NCBI GenBank assembly: GCA_023715185.1
Contig: JAMCAN010000001.1
Coordinates: 248,001 to 312,000 of the forward strand
Direction of reading: 5' to 3'
Length of the DNA stretch: 64,000 bases
Source: Planococcus sp. MER TA 32b
GTDB lineage: Bacteria > Bacillota > Bacilli > Bacillales_A > Planococcaceae
Shown: in pieces, positions 39,642-48,226 of the stretch
Numbering within the stretch: the first letter of the stretch is position 1
Layout: every line of letters begins with the position of its first letter
The notes under the pieces: generated by a model
The model's database searches: none
Told to the model about the DNA's origin: nothing
What the model saw: the letters and a program-made list of their open reading frames with translations, nothing else
Program-made: the position numbers and the translations under genes

Positions 39642-40045
39642 GGAACTTCCTGATCAGAAGCATCATGGGCCTGTTTTTTGGTGCCTTTATCGTGGTAATC
39701 CTAACCGGATCTGTCGCGCTGAGTGGCCAGGAAACACTGGACAGCAGCCTGTTTTTGAAAAATGCGGCGGGTTTTATGACAGCGGGCTGGTTTTTCACAG
39801 TCAGTACCCTGTATTTTGAAAATCCGAATTGGAGTCTGGCGCGCCAGACATTATTGCATTTCCTCACCGTGATCGTCCTGTATTTCGTGCTGGCATTCGG
39901 CATTGGCTGGATTCCGTTCAACTGGCTGAGTTTTCTGTTGATGCTCGGCGTGTTCCTGGTGTTCTACGCAATTTTCTGGACCGCCTTTTATCTTTATTTC
40001 AAAAATCAGGCACGGAAATTAAACAAAGAGTTAGAAGGAATGTAA
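39638..40045 (+). CDS. DUF3021 membrane protein, likely LytTR antagonist
   Basis: The 135-residue protein consists of four hydrophobic helices (about residues 8-28, 43-60, 70-90 and 95-120), the layout of DUF3021. The start codon overlaps the LytTR stop (ATGA). In streptococcal systems the membrane partner sequesters or inhibits the LytTR activator; this is assumed here from gene order. A strong terminator follows. Confidence 0.85.
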   Translation: MRNFLIRSIMGLFFGAFIVVILTGSVALSGQETLDSSLFLKNAAGFMTAGWFFTVSTLYFENPNWSLARQTLLHFLTVIVLYFVLAFGIGWIPFNWLSFLLMLGVFLVFYAIFWTAFYLYFKNQARKLNKELEGM

Positions 40046-40056
40046 AGAATAATAGG

Positions 40057-40092
40057 AGCGCAGAAGGCAATATCAGCCTTCTGCGTTTTTTA
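40057..40092 (+). terminator. intrinsic terminator of the ABC-LytTR operon
   Basis: CGCAGAAGGC and GCCTTCTGCG pair perfectly around seven bases, followed by TTTTTT. Confidence 0.95.
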
Positions 40093-40103
40093 TGGAAAAA
40101 CAA

Positions 40104-40145
40104 TTTACTGATATGTCACGATGTGATATAGTCGAGGTACGACAT
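40104..40145 (+). promoter_or_regulatory. promoter and candidate operator of the PadR gene
   Basis: TTTACT at 40104-40109 and TATAGT at 40127-40132 have a 17-bp spacer. ATGTC at 40113 and GACAT at 40141 are inverted and flank the -10; ATGT/ACAT half sites are typical for PadR-family autorepression. Confidence 0.55.
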
Positions 40146-40165
40146 AGTGAAGAAGAGGGCTGACC

Positions 40166-40495
40166 GTGGAAATTCAAAAGTTGCTGAAGAAATATGTGCC
40201 GATGACCGAGACGGCATTTTATATTTTATTGTCATTAACAGAGCCCCGGCATGGTTACGGCATTATCAAGCATGTGGAAGAAATCACTGCCGGCCGTCTG
40301 GTGCTTGGTTCCGGTACGATTTACGGCACATTGACCAAAATGCAGAAAGACGGCGTGATCACGGTGTTTGCCGACGAGCAGCGGAAGACGGTCTATGAGA
40401 TTACTGACGCCGGAAAACAATTGATGCGGGCGGAAATCGCGAGGATCAAAGAAGTGCATCGCAATGCAATTGCGAACGAGGGGGAATTCAGATGA
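40166..40495 (+). CDS. PadR-family transcriptional regulator
   Basis: The 109-residue winged-helix protein shows FYILLSLTEPRHGYGIIKHVEEITAGRLVLGSGTIYGTLTKMQKDGVI, the standard PadR pattern with Y-G-Y-x-I and T-x-Y-x-x-L. The C-terminal part is a short dimerisation helix (subfamily 2). It starts with GTG at 40166 after GAGGG. It overlaps the DUF2812 gene by four bases; this PadR-DUF2812 pairing is common in Firmicutes. Confidence 0.92.
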   Translation: MEIQKLLKKYVPMTETAFYILLSLTEPRHGYGIIKHVEEITAGRLVLGSGTIYGTLTKMQKDGVITVFADEQRKTVYEITDAGKQLMRAEIARIKEVHRNAIANEGEFR

Positions 40496-41676
40496 AGAAA
40501 GTGCACAGGCTGTTATGGAGTTATGACGTTCCGCAAACAGAAGAGTGGCTGGCAGAAATGGCGGAACAAGGATTAATGTTTGATCGATTAAACCGGTGGA
40601 CACGCTGCTTCCATTTTCAGGAGCGGAAGCCGGAAGCGCGTATTTACCGGATTGCTTATGAAAAATTGAACTCTCCTGAATTGCCGAAAACGCTTCAGGC
40701 TGAAGGCTGGGAAAAGGCTGGGACTGCAGGCAAATGGAAGTTCACGTTTAACAGTCAGCCGGAATCTGCCATCAGGACTTCACCGGTGCGGGACGGAATA
40801 GTAAAGCATAACCGTTTCCTTACCTACTTGTTTTATGCGATGCTCTTTTATTTCACCACTATGCTATTAGGTTTTACTGCTTCGATGTATTCTGCGTGGG
40901 TACTTGAAGGCGGCAGCAATATCGTCGAAAGTCCAATGTGGATCGTGACGTATCTTTTCATGGCCTTGATCTTAGGAAGCGTGATCTTTGGAGTTTATTC
41001 GATTGCCAAAATCAACCGGACGAATAAGGAACTCGACGGAAACACGGGTGGATTCTGGCCTGTCGATGAAATCGACCAGCAGAGTGAAAAGGAATTGAAG
41101 AAAACGGGCCGTCTGGTGAGAAAATGGAGGTTCGCCTGGATTTATTCGCCCGACAAAACGGAGCAGTGGCTGGAATCCATGGAACTGAAAGGTTTTAATT
41201 TGCATCGGGTCAATAAAATCGGCAACATGTTTTATTTCATAAAAGGGGAATCGAGGCAAATCGCTTACCGGGTGGATTACCAGAGAGGACCGATCCAAAG
41301 TTATTTTGCCATCCACCGGGAAGCGGGATGGCATGAAGAATTCACATCATCTTCGAATTTAGAGAAGTGGACAATCTGGAGCAAAGCTTACGATGAAAAT
41401 GAAGAGCGTCCGCAATTATACAGCGATCAAAGCAGCCGGCTCAAACACGCGAAGAGAATTGCGTTGACTTATACAGCGGTATTTTCGCCGCTTGTCGCTT
41501 TCTATATTTATTTCATCATCAACATTATGATCAGTGCAGATACAATTCAGGAGAGGTTTTTATGGAACAGCAGCGGCTTATTTCTCGTTGCTATTCTGAT
41601 ATTCAGCACATTCATCTTCCGGATCTGGGCGTATTACGGCCGATTGAGAAAACAGGCAGCGGCTTGGGGGAACTGA
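40492..41676 (+). CDS. DUF2812-domain membrane protein
   Basis: The 394-residue protein contains the DUF2812 pattern twice: LLWSYDVPQTEEWLAEMAEQGLMF (residues about 6-30) and WIYSPDKTEQWLESMELKGFNL (about 217-240), each followed by a strand with YRIAYEK or YRVDYQR. Helix pairs lie at about 105-175 and 320-390. The first soluble unit and the second are thus separated by membrane segments, suggesting internal duplication. It is controlled by the PadR protein encoded just upstream; function unknown, possibly signalling at the membrane. Confidence 0.85.
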   Translation: MKKVHRLLWSYDVPQTEEWLAEMAEQGLMFDRLNRWTRCFHFQERKPEARIYRIAYEKLNSPELPKTLQAEGWEKAGTAGKWKFTFNSQPESAIRTSPVRDGIVKHNRFLTYLFYAMLFYFTTMLLGFTASMYSAWVLEGGSNIVESPMWIVTYLFMALILGSVIFGVYSIAKINRTNKELDGNTGGFWPVDEIDQQSEKELKKTGRLVRKWRFAWIYSPDKTEQWLESMELKGFNLHRVNKIGNMFYFIKGESRQIAYRVDYQRGPIQSYFAIHREAGWHEEFTSSSNLEKWTIWSKAYDENEERPQLYSDQSSRLKHAKRIALTYTAVFSPLVAFYIYFIINIMISADTIQERFLWNSSGLFLVAILIFSTFIFRIWAYYGRLRKQAAAWGN

Positions 41677-41809
41677 GCGGAGGCAGTAACAAGAAATAAT
41701 TCCGTTACTCATGGAAATTAATTACAAATACTAATAAGTTTTAACCAGTATTCTCCGGCTATACGTATTTTATGCGAATAAAGTACGAGAAATCGAGGAG
41801 GAACTGATA

Positions 41810-42118
41810 ATGGCACAAGCGAAATGGTTAAAACTAGGAGCAGCGGCATTCCTTTCTGTAGGTATGCTGGCAGCTTGCGGTGATGACGATCCGGATGTGG
41901 AACAGGATATCAATGTCGAAGATGACGAAGACAGCGGAACAGTCGAACCATCAAATGGCGGAGAAGATGACGGCGGCGACACCGATGTCGATGTGGACAC
42001 GGATACGGACTCTGAAGAGGGCGACGCGGATAATGATGCAGATACGGATACGGAAAGTGACGACACCGACACCGATACTGACACTGATACTGATACAGAA
42101 GAAGATAGTGAAGGGTAA
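41810..42118 (+). CDS. very acidic lipoprotein with DT repeats (102 aa)
   Basis: The signal peptide ends in a lipobox LAAC. The mature part consists almost wholly of Asp, Glu, Thr, Ser and Gly, with a terminal run of DT dipeptides (DTDTDTDTDTE). No globular domain is expected; it is an acidic, flexible surface polymer that might bind cations or water. GAGGAGGAA precedes the ATG and a perfect terminator follows. A second lipoprotein with a nearly identical signal sequence lies 2 kb further on. The repetitive DNA suggests slippage-driven length variation. Confidence 0.85.
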   Translation: MAQAKWLKLGAAAFLSVGMLAACGDDDPDVEQDINVEDDEDSGTVEPSNGGEDDGGDTDVDVDTDTDSEEGDADNDADTDTESDDTDTDTDTDTDTEEDSEG

Positions 42119-42129
42119 TATAAATGAAA

Positions 42130-42164
42130 ACAGCGGACTGGAGCTTCCAGTCCGCTATTTTTTT
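42130..42164 (+). terminator. intrinsic terminator
   Basis: AGCGGACTGGA and TCCAGTCCGCT pair perfectly around a three-base loop and are followed by ATTTTTTT. Confidence 0.95.
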
Positions 42165-42221
42165 GCGTTGTGCGCGGGAGAAGACCTGTTATGCGCGGCA
42201 AATGCATAATTGTGCTCAACT

Positions 42222-42261
42222 TGATATTTTTTCGTCCAGAATGATATTTTTCGGACTTCTA
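42222..42261. repeat. 20 bp tandem array, unit TGATATTTTTTCGTCCAGAA
   Basis: TGATATTTTT starts at 42222 and 42242, 20 bp apart, followed by TCGTCCAGAA or CGGACTTCTA. Only two units; it is the weakest of the arrays. It starts about 58 bp after a terminator. Confidence 0.55.
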
Positions 42262-42373
42262 ATTCATTCGGATTTCGGGTTTCCAGTTATTTCCCAAAAG
42301 GCCGTACCCAAATGCTATACTCTGAATAGGTCTTCATTAAATAGAAGGAACAGCTTCGGTCGAAAGGGGAATA

Positions 42374-43873
42374 ATGATGGATTTGAAGGAATATATGCAA
42401 CTGGATGCAGTTGGAATGGCTGCTTTATTGAAAAATAAACAAATGGACAGCGAAGAGCTGCTGAATTTAAGTTATAAACGGTTAGAACAGGTGGAGCCGC
42501 GATTGAACGCTTTTACCGAAACGCGGCGTGAACTGGCGCAAAAGGAATTGAAAGAAATGTCAGCCGGCGATTTCGCAGGCGTTCCGATGGCTTTGAAAAA
42601 CATCTCGCAGGCGCTGAAAGGTGAAAAATTGACTGCCGGATCGAGATTGTTGAAGGAAATGAAAGCGGCGCAGGATTCCCATTTAACGGCGAAGCTCAGA
42701 AGCGCCGGCTTTACATTTGTCGGTCACACGAACACGCCGGAATTCGGCTTGAAAAACATCAGCGAACCGGAACTGTATGGGCCAAGCCGCAACCCTTGGA
42801 ATCCCGATCATTCTCCGGGCGGATCAAGCGGTGGCTCGGCTGCTGCGGTCGCTTCCGGAATTGTGCCGATTGCCGGTGCAAGTGACGGGGGAGGTTCGAT
42901 CCGCATTCCGGCTTCTTTCACCGGCTTGTTCGGGTTGAAGCCGACGCGTGGCCGTATGCCTGTTGGACCGGGTGCGGGACGGCAATGGCAAGGGGCTTCG
43001 ATCGATTTTGTCTTGACGAAAACAATCCGCGACAGCGCGGCGATGCTGGATTTATTGCAGACAGTACAGCCTGCCGCCGCTTTTCATACCCCATTATTTC
43101 CCGGGAAATACAGTGAAGAGGTGGATAAAGAGTTTTCAAGGCCGCTGAGAATCGCTTTTTCAGTCGAATCGCCTGTCGGAACGCCGGTTTCTGAAGATGC
43201 CCGCCAAGCGGTAATAAAAACGGCGAAGTGGCTCGAACAGCAAGGGCATCAAGTTGAAGAGCGCGGCAATGGCATCGACGGCATTGGATTGATGCGGGAT
43301 TATTATTTGATGAACAGCGGAGAAATGGCGCTGCTCATGCGCAATCTTGAAAAAGGAGCGGGCCGCGAACTCACAGCTGCTGATATGGAAATCGAATCAT
43401 GGCTATTAAGCCAAGCCGGGTTAAAAGTATCGGCCGCCGATTATTCGGCGAGCCTTGCTTCATGGGACGCGGCTGCAGCAAAAATGGCTGCATTCCACGA
43501 AAGCTATGATTTCTATCTGACTCCCGCCACTGCGTATCCTGCGCCGAAAGTCGGCGAATTGACGCATAGCCGGAAATCACGCGAAGCGTTGCTCAGCGGC
43601 TGGGACCGGGCTTCGACAATGATCAGCCAGCAGCAGCTAATCTACGATATGTTCCTGCCAAGCCTCACCTATACGCCGTACACTCAATTGGCCAATTTGA
43701 CAGGGCAGCCGGCTGTATCGCTTCCGGTCCATGTTACGGAAAACGGCTTGCCGCTCGGTGTGCAGGTAATGGCCGGCAAGGGGCAGGAGCACCTGCTGCT
43801 GCAATTGGCGCGCCAGGTCGAGCAAACGGATCTGTGGCAGGGAATGAATGGCAACCCGGGTTTGGAGATTTAA
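42374..43873 (+). CDS. amidase signature family hydrolase
   Basis: The 499-residue enzyme carries the Ser-cisSer-Lys triad: Lys75 (PMALKN), cis-Ser151 ([12 protein letters not shown]) and nucleophile Ser175 ([20 protein letters not shown]). It resembles GatA and the aliphatic/aryl amidases, but there is no gatC or gatB beside it, so it is a stand-alone amidase rather than the tRNA amidotransferase subunit. The amide substrate is unknown. AAAGGGG precedes tandem ATGs at 42374. No terminator is evident; the 20-bp array follows 40 bp later. Confidence 0.9.
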   Translation: MMDLKEYMQLDAVGMAALLKNKQMDSEELLNLSYKRLEQVEPRLNAFTETRRELAQKELKEMSAGDFAGVPMALKNISQALKGEKLTAGSRLLKEMKAAQDSHLTAKLRSAGFTFVGHTNTPEFGLKNISEPELYGPSRNPWNPDHSPGGSSGGSAAAVASGIVPIAGASDGGGSIRIPASFTGLFGLKPTRGRMPVGPGAGRQWQGASIDFVLTKTIRDSAAMLDLLQTVQPAAAFHTPLFPGKYSEEVDKEFSRPLRIAFSVESPVGTPVSEDARQAVIKTAKWLEQQGHQVEERGNGIDGIGLMRDYYLMNSGEMALLMRNLEKGAGRELTAADMEIESWLLSQAGLKVSAADYSASLASWDAAAAKMAAFHESYDFYLTPATAYPAPKVGELTHSRKSREALLSGWDRASTMISQQQLIYDMFLPSLTYTPYTQLANLTGQPAVSLPVHVTENGLPLGVQVMAGKGQEHLLLQLARQVEQTDLWQGMNGNPGLEI

Positions 43874-43913
43874 TGGGGGTCAGAAAAAATCAGATGAGCT
43901 GCTTTTTGGGCTA

Positions 43914-43976
43914 ATCGCTGATAAACGTTGAAAAATCGCCGATAAACCCCAAAATATCGCCGATAAAATATGACCG
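43914..43976. repeat. 21 bp tandem array, unit ATCGCCGATAAACCCCAAAAT
   Basis: ATCGCTGATAAA at 43914 and ATCGCCGATAAA at 43935 and 43956 give a constant 21-bp spacing. The unit matches that of the array at 37461, the only two loci in the window that share a unit. Confidence 0.88.
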
Positions 43977-44109
43977 CCAGCACCAGCCGTTCCCATGCTG
44001 AAATCACCAAAGCTTTTTACCCGAATAGCCGTTTTTTATTGCGGGAAGCGGGTATAAAATGTTAAAAGCATAAGCTTCAGGATTCTACTTTGAAAAAGGA
44101 GGTATTCGG

Positions 44110-44361
44110 ATGATCAGGGATAAATGGCTTAAAGTGGGAGCAGCGGCGGTCATGTCGGTTACGGTCCTTGCGGGATGCGGCGATTCAGACGAGCCGCAGA
44201 TGGAACAGGAAAATCAGGCGCCTGGCGAAGAGCAGGAAGATAATGTAGACCGTGAACCAATCGAAGAAGAAGATGACCCGGATGAAAGTGATGAAGAAAC
44301 AGAAAAAGACGCGACCACTGACAGTTTGGAAGAGGATGATACAGAAGTCGACAATGACTGA
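44110..44361 (+). CDS. acidic lipoprotein (83 aa)
   Basis: The signal peptide KWLKVGAAAVMSVTVLAGC carries the lipobox LAGC and is a close match to that of the lipoprotein at 41810 (KWLKLGAAAFLSVGMLAAC). The mature part is rich in Glu and Asp with no predicted fold (EEEDDPDESDEETEKD). AAAAGGAGG precedes the ATG and a terminator follows. The two genes are paralogues that flank the amidase gene; both look like acidic surface coats suited to salt. Confidence 0.8.
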   Translation: MIRDKWLKVGAAAVMSVTVLAGCGDSDEPQMEQENQAPGEEQEDNVDREPIEEEDDPDESDEETEKDATTDSLEEDDTEVDND

Positions 44362-44389
44362 TTGAAGCTGATATATAGAGAAAGTTCCT

Positions 44390-44413
44390 CCTGATCCCGG
44401 AGGAGCTTTTTTT
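44390..44413 (+). terminator. intrinsic terminator
   Basis: AGTTCCTCC pairs with GGAGGAGCT around a seven-base loop, followed by TTTTTTT. Confidence 0.85.
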
Positions 44414-44502
44414 ATGGGAGTTTGACTCGATAACAATACAAATTACCGCAAAGAACACGTATAATGAAACAGCCTGACATCCTTATTGAAGAGGTGTTCT
44501 CC

Positions 44503-45129
44503 ATGATTCTCATTATCGATAATTACGATTCGTTCACATATAATCTGGTGCATTATTTCGAGCAGCTGGACCCTGAAGTGCTCGTATTTCAAAATACTGA
44601 TATTACAGCGGAAGAAATCGGTAAGCTGTCACCGGATCTGATAGTCCTGTCACCAGGGCCCGGCCGACCCGCAACGGAAGGCGCAAGCCGCGAAACGCTT
44701 GAGAAGCTGAGCCGTAAAATACCGATTCTCGGCGTCTGCCTGGGCCACCAGGCGATCGTCGAATATTTCGGCGGCGTTATTGTCAAAGGCGGCCAGCCCG
44801 TCCACGGCAAAGTGTTCGGCATGACTCACGATAGGAGAGGGTTGTTCGCCGGCATCCATTCGCCGACCCAAATCACCCGCTATCATTCGCTGGAAGCCCA
44901 AGCCGCATCCATGCCAGACTGCCTGGAAATCACCGCCTGTACAAACGACGGGGCTGTGATGGCTGTGCGCCATCGTGAATTGCCGATTGCCGGCATTCAG
45001 TTTCACCCGGAATCCATCCTGACGCTCGATGGCTTTCAGATGCTGAGGAATGCCTGCGAACAGGCGAAAGCGTGGAAATCGACGCAGAAAGGAGTCGCGG
45101 CAGATGAAGAACCCCTATCTTCTTTTTGA
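44503..45129 (+). CDS. pabA: aminodeoxychorismate synthase, glutamine amidotransferase subunit
   Basis: A 208-residue class I glutamine amidotransferase: oxyanion strand VLSPGPGRP, nucleophile Cys79 (GVCLGHQ), and His168 with Glu170 (IQFHPES). With PabB it supplies ammonia to convert chorismate to aminodeoxychorismate for folate. In Bacillus the same subunit may also serve anthranilate synthase; no trp genes are nearby. GAAGAGGTG supports ATG 44503 rather than the upstream 44464. It overlaps the next gene by 26 bases, so subunits are made in step. Confidence 0.93.
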   Translation: MILIIDNYDSFTYNLVHYFEQLDPEVLVFQNTDITAEEIGKLSPDLIVLSPGPGRPATEGASRETLEKLSRKIPILGVCLGHQAIVEYFGGVIVKGGQPVHGKVFGMTHDRRGLFAGIHSPTQITRYHSLEAQAASMPDCLEITACTNDGAVMAVRHRELPIAGIQFHPESILTLDGFQMLRNACEQAKAWKSTQKGVAADEEPLSSF

Positions 45130-46846
45130 ATTTCAAAATGGGCAAGGCGATATCGAACCGCTGGAATTCAAGGAGCCGATCCGGATTTTGCAAAGCCGCG
45201 ACCTTTCAGAAGTCCCTTCTATTATGGAAGAAATCGATGAAGCGACGGAGCAGGGCTTTTATGCTGCCGGTTTCGTCTCATACGAGGCGGCGCCCGCTTT
45301 TCATCCTGAAATGGAAATCCGCGAAATTGGTTCGCTTCCATTAATATGGTTCGGTATATATGAAAACCCTGACGCAACGGCAGAAAAAACGCCCCCATCA
45401 GAACCTTACTCAGTTGGCGCCTGGAAGCTGTCCGGATCACCAGCGCATTACAAGAACGGTATTGCCCGTATCAAAAGCGCAATTGCTGAAGGCCATACCT
45501 ACCAAGTCAATTACACTGAACGGCTGCACACGGATTTCAGCGGCAGCGACTTCGCGTTTTACCGCCAGCTGGCGCGCAATCAGCAGGCCGGCTATGGCGC
45601 TTATTTGAATATCGGCGGCCATAGCATCCTGTCCGCGTCGCCTGAACTTTTCTTTAAAGTCGAGGACGGTAAACTGACGACCAAGCCGATGAAAGGCACT
45701 GCACCGAGAGGGCGTACGCTGGAAGAAGACAAGGCGCGCATTGCGGAGCTGCTGGCTTCTGAAAAGGAACGGGCAGAAAACCTGATGATTGTCGACTTGC
45801 TGCGAAATGATATGAGCCGTCTTGCCAAAAGAGGGACGGTAGGAGTCGACAAGCTGTTCGAAGTGGAGACGTACCCGACTGTCCACCAGATGACATCGAC
45901 TATTACTGCGGAACTTGCACCGGGTCTGAAGATAATGGACTGGTTCAAGGCTTTATTTCCTTGCGGTTCGATTACCGGAGCGCCGAAAATCAGCACGATG
46001 CAGACAATCGCGGCACTTGAATCAGCGCCGCGCGAAGTCTATTGTGGCGCAATCGGTTACATAACACCTGCGAAAGATGCCGTGTTCAGTGTGCCGATCC
46101 GCACAGTCACGATAGACAAGGAAACCAATCGTGCGCGTTACGGCGTGGGCGGGGGTGTAACCTGGGATTCGACTTCTGAAGGGGAATTCCGGGAGCTGCA
46201 GACGAAAGCCGAAGTGCTCACTGCGCGCAGGCCGGATTTCGAACTGCTCGAATCGCTGAAACTTGAAAACGGAATATATCCGTTGCAGTCGTATCATATG
46301 AAGCGTCTGCTCGACTCCGCTGCCTATTTCAATTTCCCGGCGGATGAAGCGGCGATAACCACGAGCCTTGCCGAACTAGCAGAGGAATTTCCGCAGGGAA
46401 TCTTCAAAGTAAGATTACTGCTCAGCCGTACCGGCGAGTTCAAACGGGAGGCGCAAAGTACGGAAGCAATCACTGAGCCGGTGAATTGCACCCTTGCTCC
46501 ATCTGCGATCGACAGCAAAAATCCGTTTCTTTATCACAAAACCACTTACCGGCAAGTTTACGAAAAAGCCGCAAAAACAATGCCGGCTGAAGCATTTTCG
46601 GTTTTATTATGGAATGAAAGACAGGAACTCACAGAGTTTGCAATCGGCAATCTGGCAGTTGAAAAAGACGGAGAGTTTTTCACGCCGCCAGTGAGCTGCG
46701 GATTATTGGCTGGAACGTTCCGCCAGCAGCTATTGGACGCAGGGGAAATCAAAGAGAAAATCATCCGGAAAGATGAGCTGGGTGATTACGATGCCGTGTG
46801 GTTCATCAATAGCGTCCGTGGGTGGCTGCGGGTGGAAATGATTTAG
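45104..46846 (+). CDS. pabB: fused aminodeoxychorismate synthase (PabB) and lyase (PabC)
   Basis: The 580-residue protein joins two enzymes. Residues about 1-375 are the chorismate-binding PabB unit (YQVNYTERL, KPMKGTAPRGRT, LFPCGSITGAPK and YGVGGGVTWDS). Residues about 385-580 are a class IV PLP aminotransferase-fold lyase (PabC) with YHMKRLLDSA, a probable PLP lysine in FLYHKTTYR, and LAGTFRQQLLDAG. It therefore converts chorismate to p-aminobenzoate with PabA. AAAGGAG stands before ATG 45104. The fusion is known in several bacteria. No other folate gene follows. Confidence 0.92.
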   Translation: MKNPYLLFEFQNGQGDIEPLEFKEPIRILQSRDLSEVPSIMEEIDEATEQGFYAAGFVSYEAAPAFHPEMEIREIGSLPLIWFGIYENPDATAEKTPPSEPYSVGAWKLSGSPAHYKNGIARIKSAIAEGHTYQVNYTERLHTDFSGSDFAFYRQLARNQQAGYGAYLNIGGHSILSASPELFFKVEDGKLTTKPMKGTAPRGRTLEEDKARIAELLASEKERAENLMIVDLLRNDMSRLAKRGTVGVDKLFEVETYPTVHQMTSTITAELAPGLKIMDWFKALFPCGSITGAPKISTMQTIAALESAPREVYCGAIGYITPAKDAVFSVPIRTVTIDKETNRARYGVGGGVTWDSTSEGEFRELQTKAEVLTARRPDFELLESLKLENGIYPLQSYHMKRLLDSAAYFNFPADEAAITTSLAELAEEFPQGIFKVRLLLSRTGEFKREAQSTEAITEPVNCTLAPSAIDSKNPFLYHKTTYRQVYEKAAKTMPAEAFSVLLWNERQELTEFAIGNLAVEKDGEFFTPPVSCGLLAGTFRQQLLDAGEIKEKIIRKDELGDYDAVWFINSVRGWLRVEMI

Positions 46847-46973
46847 GCGAAGATGGTTTCCAGCTCGAGTCCCCCGGTGCGCATACCGAAAAGATGATAA
46901 GCACGAAAGAATTCGCTATGATGAAAAGAAGGGAAATAGAAAATAAGCTGTATAAATCAAAGGAGGAATTTTC

Positions 46974-47240
46974 ATGGAAAAAAGCGTATCGAAAGACATT
47001 ACCGTCAATATTTCAGACAAGACGACAATTGTTGAAATCAGTAAAGCGACACAGAAATACCAGTCGGAAATTTACCTGAAGAAATCGGTCAACGGGAACC
47101 CTTACGAGATCAACCTGAAAAGTTTTCTTGGACTGATCACACTGCAATTGCGAAATGGCGACGAACTCACTATCCGTACTGTCGGAGAAGATGCTGAGGA
47201 AGCGATGGCAGATGTCGTTTCCTATTTGAGTCAGGCCTAA
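46974..47240 (+). CDS. HPr-like protein lacking the catalytic histidine
   Basis: The 88-residue sequence follows the HPr fold: ISKATQKYQSEIYLKKSV, EINLKSFLGLITLQLRNGDELTIRTVGEDAEEAMADVVSYL. The LKSFLGL segment keeps the regulatory serine (Ser46 type), but the region that should hold GIHARPA reads KTTIVEIS, so there is no His15 and no phosphotransfer. This recalls Crh, which keeps the serine and lost the histidine, but the N-terminal loop here is more diverged. AAAGGAGG precedes the ATG. It is 12 bases before rpiA and presumably co-transcribed. Confidence 0.75.
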   Translation: MEKSVSKDITVNISDKTTIVEISKATQKYQSEIYLKKSVNGNPYEINLKSFLGLITLQLRNGDELTIRTVGEDAEEAMADVVSYLSQA

Positions 47241-47252
47241 GGAGGGTTTCGG

Positions 47253-47936
47253 ATGGCAGAGAATCAGGAGCTTTACAAGAAAGCCGCAGCGGAAAAGGCA
47301 GTGGAATACGTGGAAGACGGAATGGTGCTCGGACTCGGTTCCGGCACGACCGTTTACTGGCTGCTGAAACGCCTCGGTGAACTCATCGACCAGGGACTTA
47401 ACATCAAAGGCATCCCGTCTTCGCTTCGGACAGCAGGCTGGGCGAAAGAATTCGGCATTCCGCTGACCGATTTTTCGGAAGTTGAAACACTGGATCTTGC
47501 GATTGACGGAGCGGACGAAATCGATCCGGATTTCCAGCTCACCAAAGGCGGCGGCGGTTCACTCGTCCGCGAGAAGCTCGTCAACGCCCACGCCAAGCAG
47601 GTCATCATCATTGCGGACCAGTCGAAAATGGTCGATCAATTGGGAAGCTTCCCGTTGCCGGTCGAAGTCCTGCAATTTGCGTGGCAGCGCACGGCCGATA
47701 AGATCACGGCGCTTGGTGCGAAGCCAGTGTTGCGGGAGCGGGACGGCGAAGTGTTCGTGTCGAACAACGGCAATTACATCCTCGACTGCGCCTTCGGGTC
47801 AATCGAAAATCCGCACGCGCTCCATAAAGAACTCAAACTGCTGCTCGGTGTTGTGGAAACCGGCCTGTTTATCGAAATGACCGACAAAGTCATTTTGGCG
47901 GGACCGGACGGGGCACAGGTAATCAATAAAAATTAA
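47253..47936 (+). CDS. rpiA: ribose-5-phosphate isomerase A
   Basis: A 227-residue RpiA with LGLGSGTTVYWLLKRL, IPSSLRTAGWAKEFGIPL, LAIDGADEIDP (catalytic Asp) and KGGGGSLVREKLV (Glu general base). It interconverts ribose 5-phosphate and ribulose 5-phosphate in the pentose phosphate pathway. AAGGAGGG precedes the ATG. It follows the HPr-like gene closely, which hints that carbon-status sensing and pentose flux may be connected. A strong terminator follows. Confidence 0.97.
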   Translation: MAENQELYKKAAAEKAVEYVEDGMVLGLGSGTTVYWLLKRLGELIDQGLNIKGIPSSLRTAGWAKEFGIPLTDFSEVETLDLAIDGADEIDPDFQLTKGGGGSLVREKLVNAHAKQVIIIADQSKMVDQLGSFPLPVEVLQFAWQRTADKITALGAKPVLRERDGEVFVSNNGNYILDCAFGSIENPHALHKELKLLLGVVETGLFIEMTDKVILAGPDGAQVINKN

Positions 47937-47952
47937 AGCCTTTGGGTAATGG

Positions 47953-47995
47953 AAAACGTCCGCAAATGTCTCAGTACATTTGCGGACGTTTTTTG
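47953..47995 (+). terminator. intrinsic terminator of rpiA
   Basis: AACGTCCGCAAATGT and ACATTTGCGGACGTT form a perfect 15-bp stem followed by TTTTG. Confidence 0.97.
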
Positions 47996-48004
47996 TATTA
48001 TGGT

Positions 48005-48226
48005 TCACGATCTATTTCCGGAAATCTTAACTTTAGAGAAGACAAAGAGGGCACCAACAATTGAAAACACGATAAAGGCGAAGGGGTAAGAAGTCCCGTC
48101 TATTAATACGGATATCCCCAAGCGATAAGAATTCGCCAGCCCCAGTCTGTTAATTGTTGCTCCCGCAATTCTGCCGAGTATGCCGGCGCATCCCATGATG
48201 ATCCAGAACATTACGCTCTCATTCAT
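48005..48226 (-). CDS. possible small membrane protein (73 aa)
   Basis: An open frame with three hydrophobic segments (MFWIIMGCAGILGRIAG, a middle IxVLIDG region and YPFAFIVFSIVGALFVF). ATG 48226 is used; an in-frame ATG at 48304 would add 26 polar residues. Neither has a good ribosome site, so the gene is uncertain. Its 3' end lies against the rpiA terminator. An overlapping plus-strand frame at 48180-48425 is less credible. Confidence 0.35.
   Translation of the reverse strand: MNESVMFWIIMGCAGILGRIAGATINRLGLANSYRLGISVLIDGTSYPFAFIVFSIVGALFVFSKVKISGNRS

Noticed and set aside
42374..43873. GatA subunit of Glu-tRNA(Gln) amidotransferase
   Set aside because: Triad and fold agree, but gatC and gatB are not adjacent and the sequence after the triad differs from GatA, so a stand-alone amidase is more likely.
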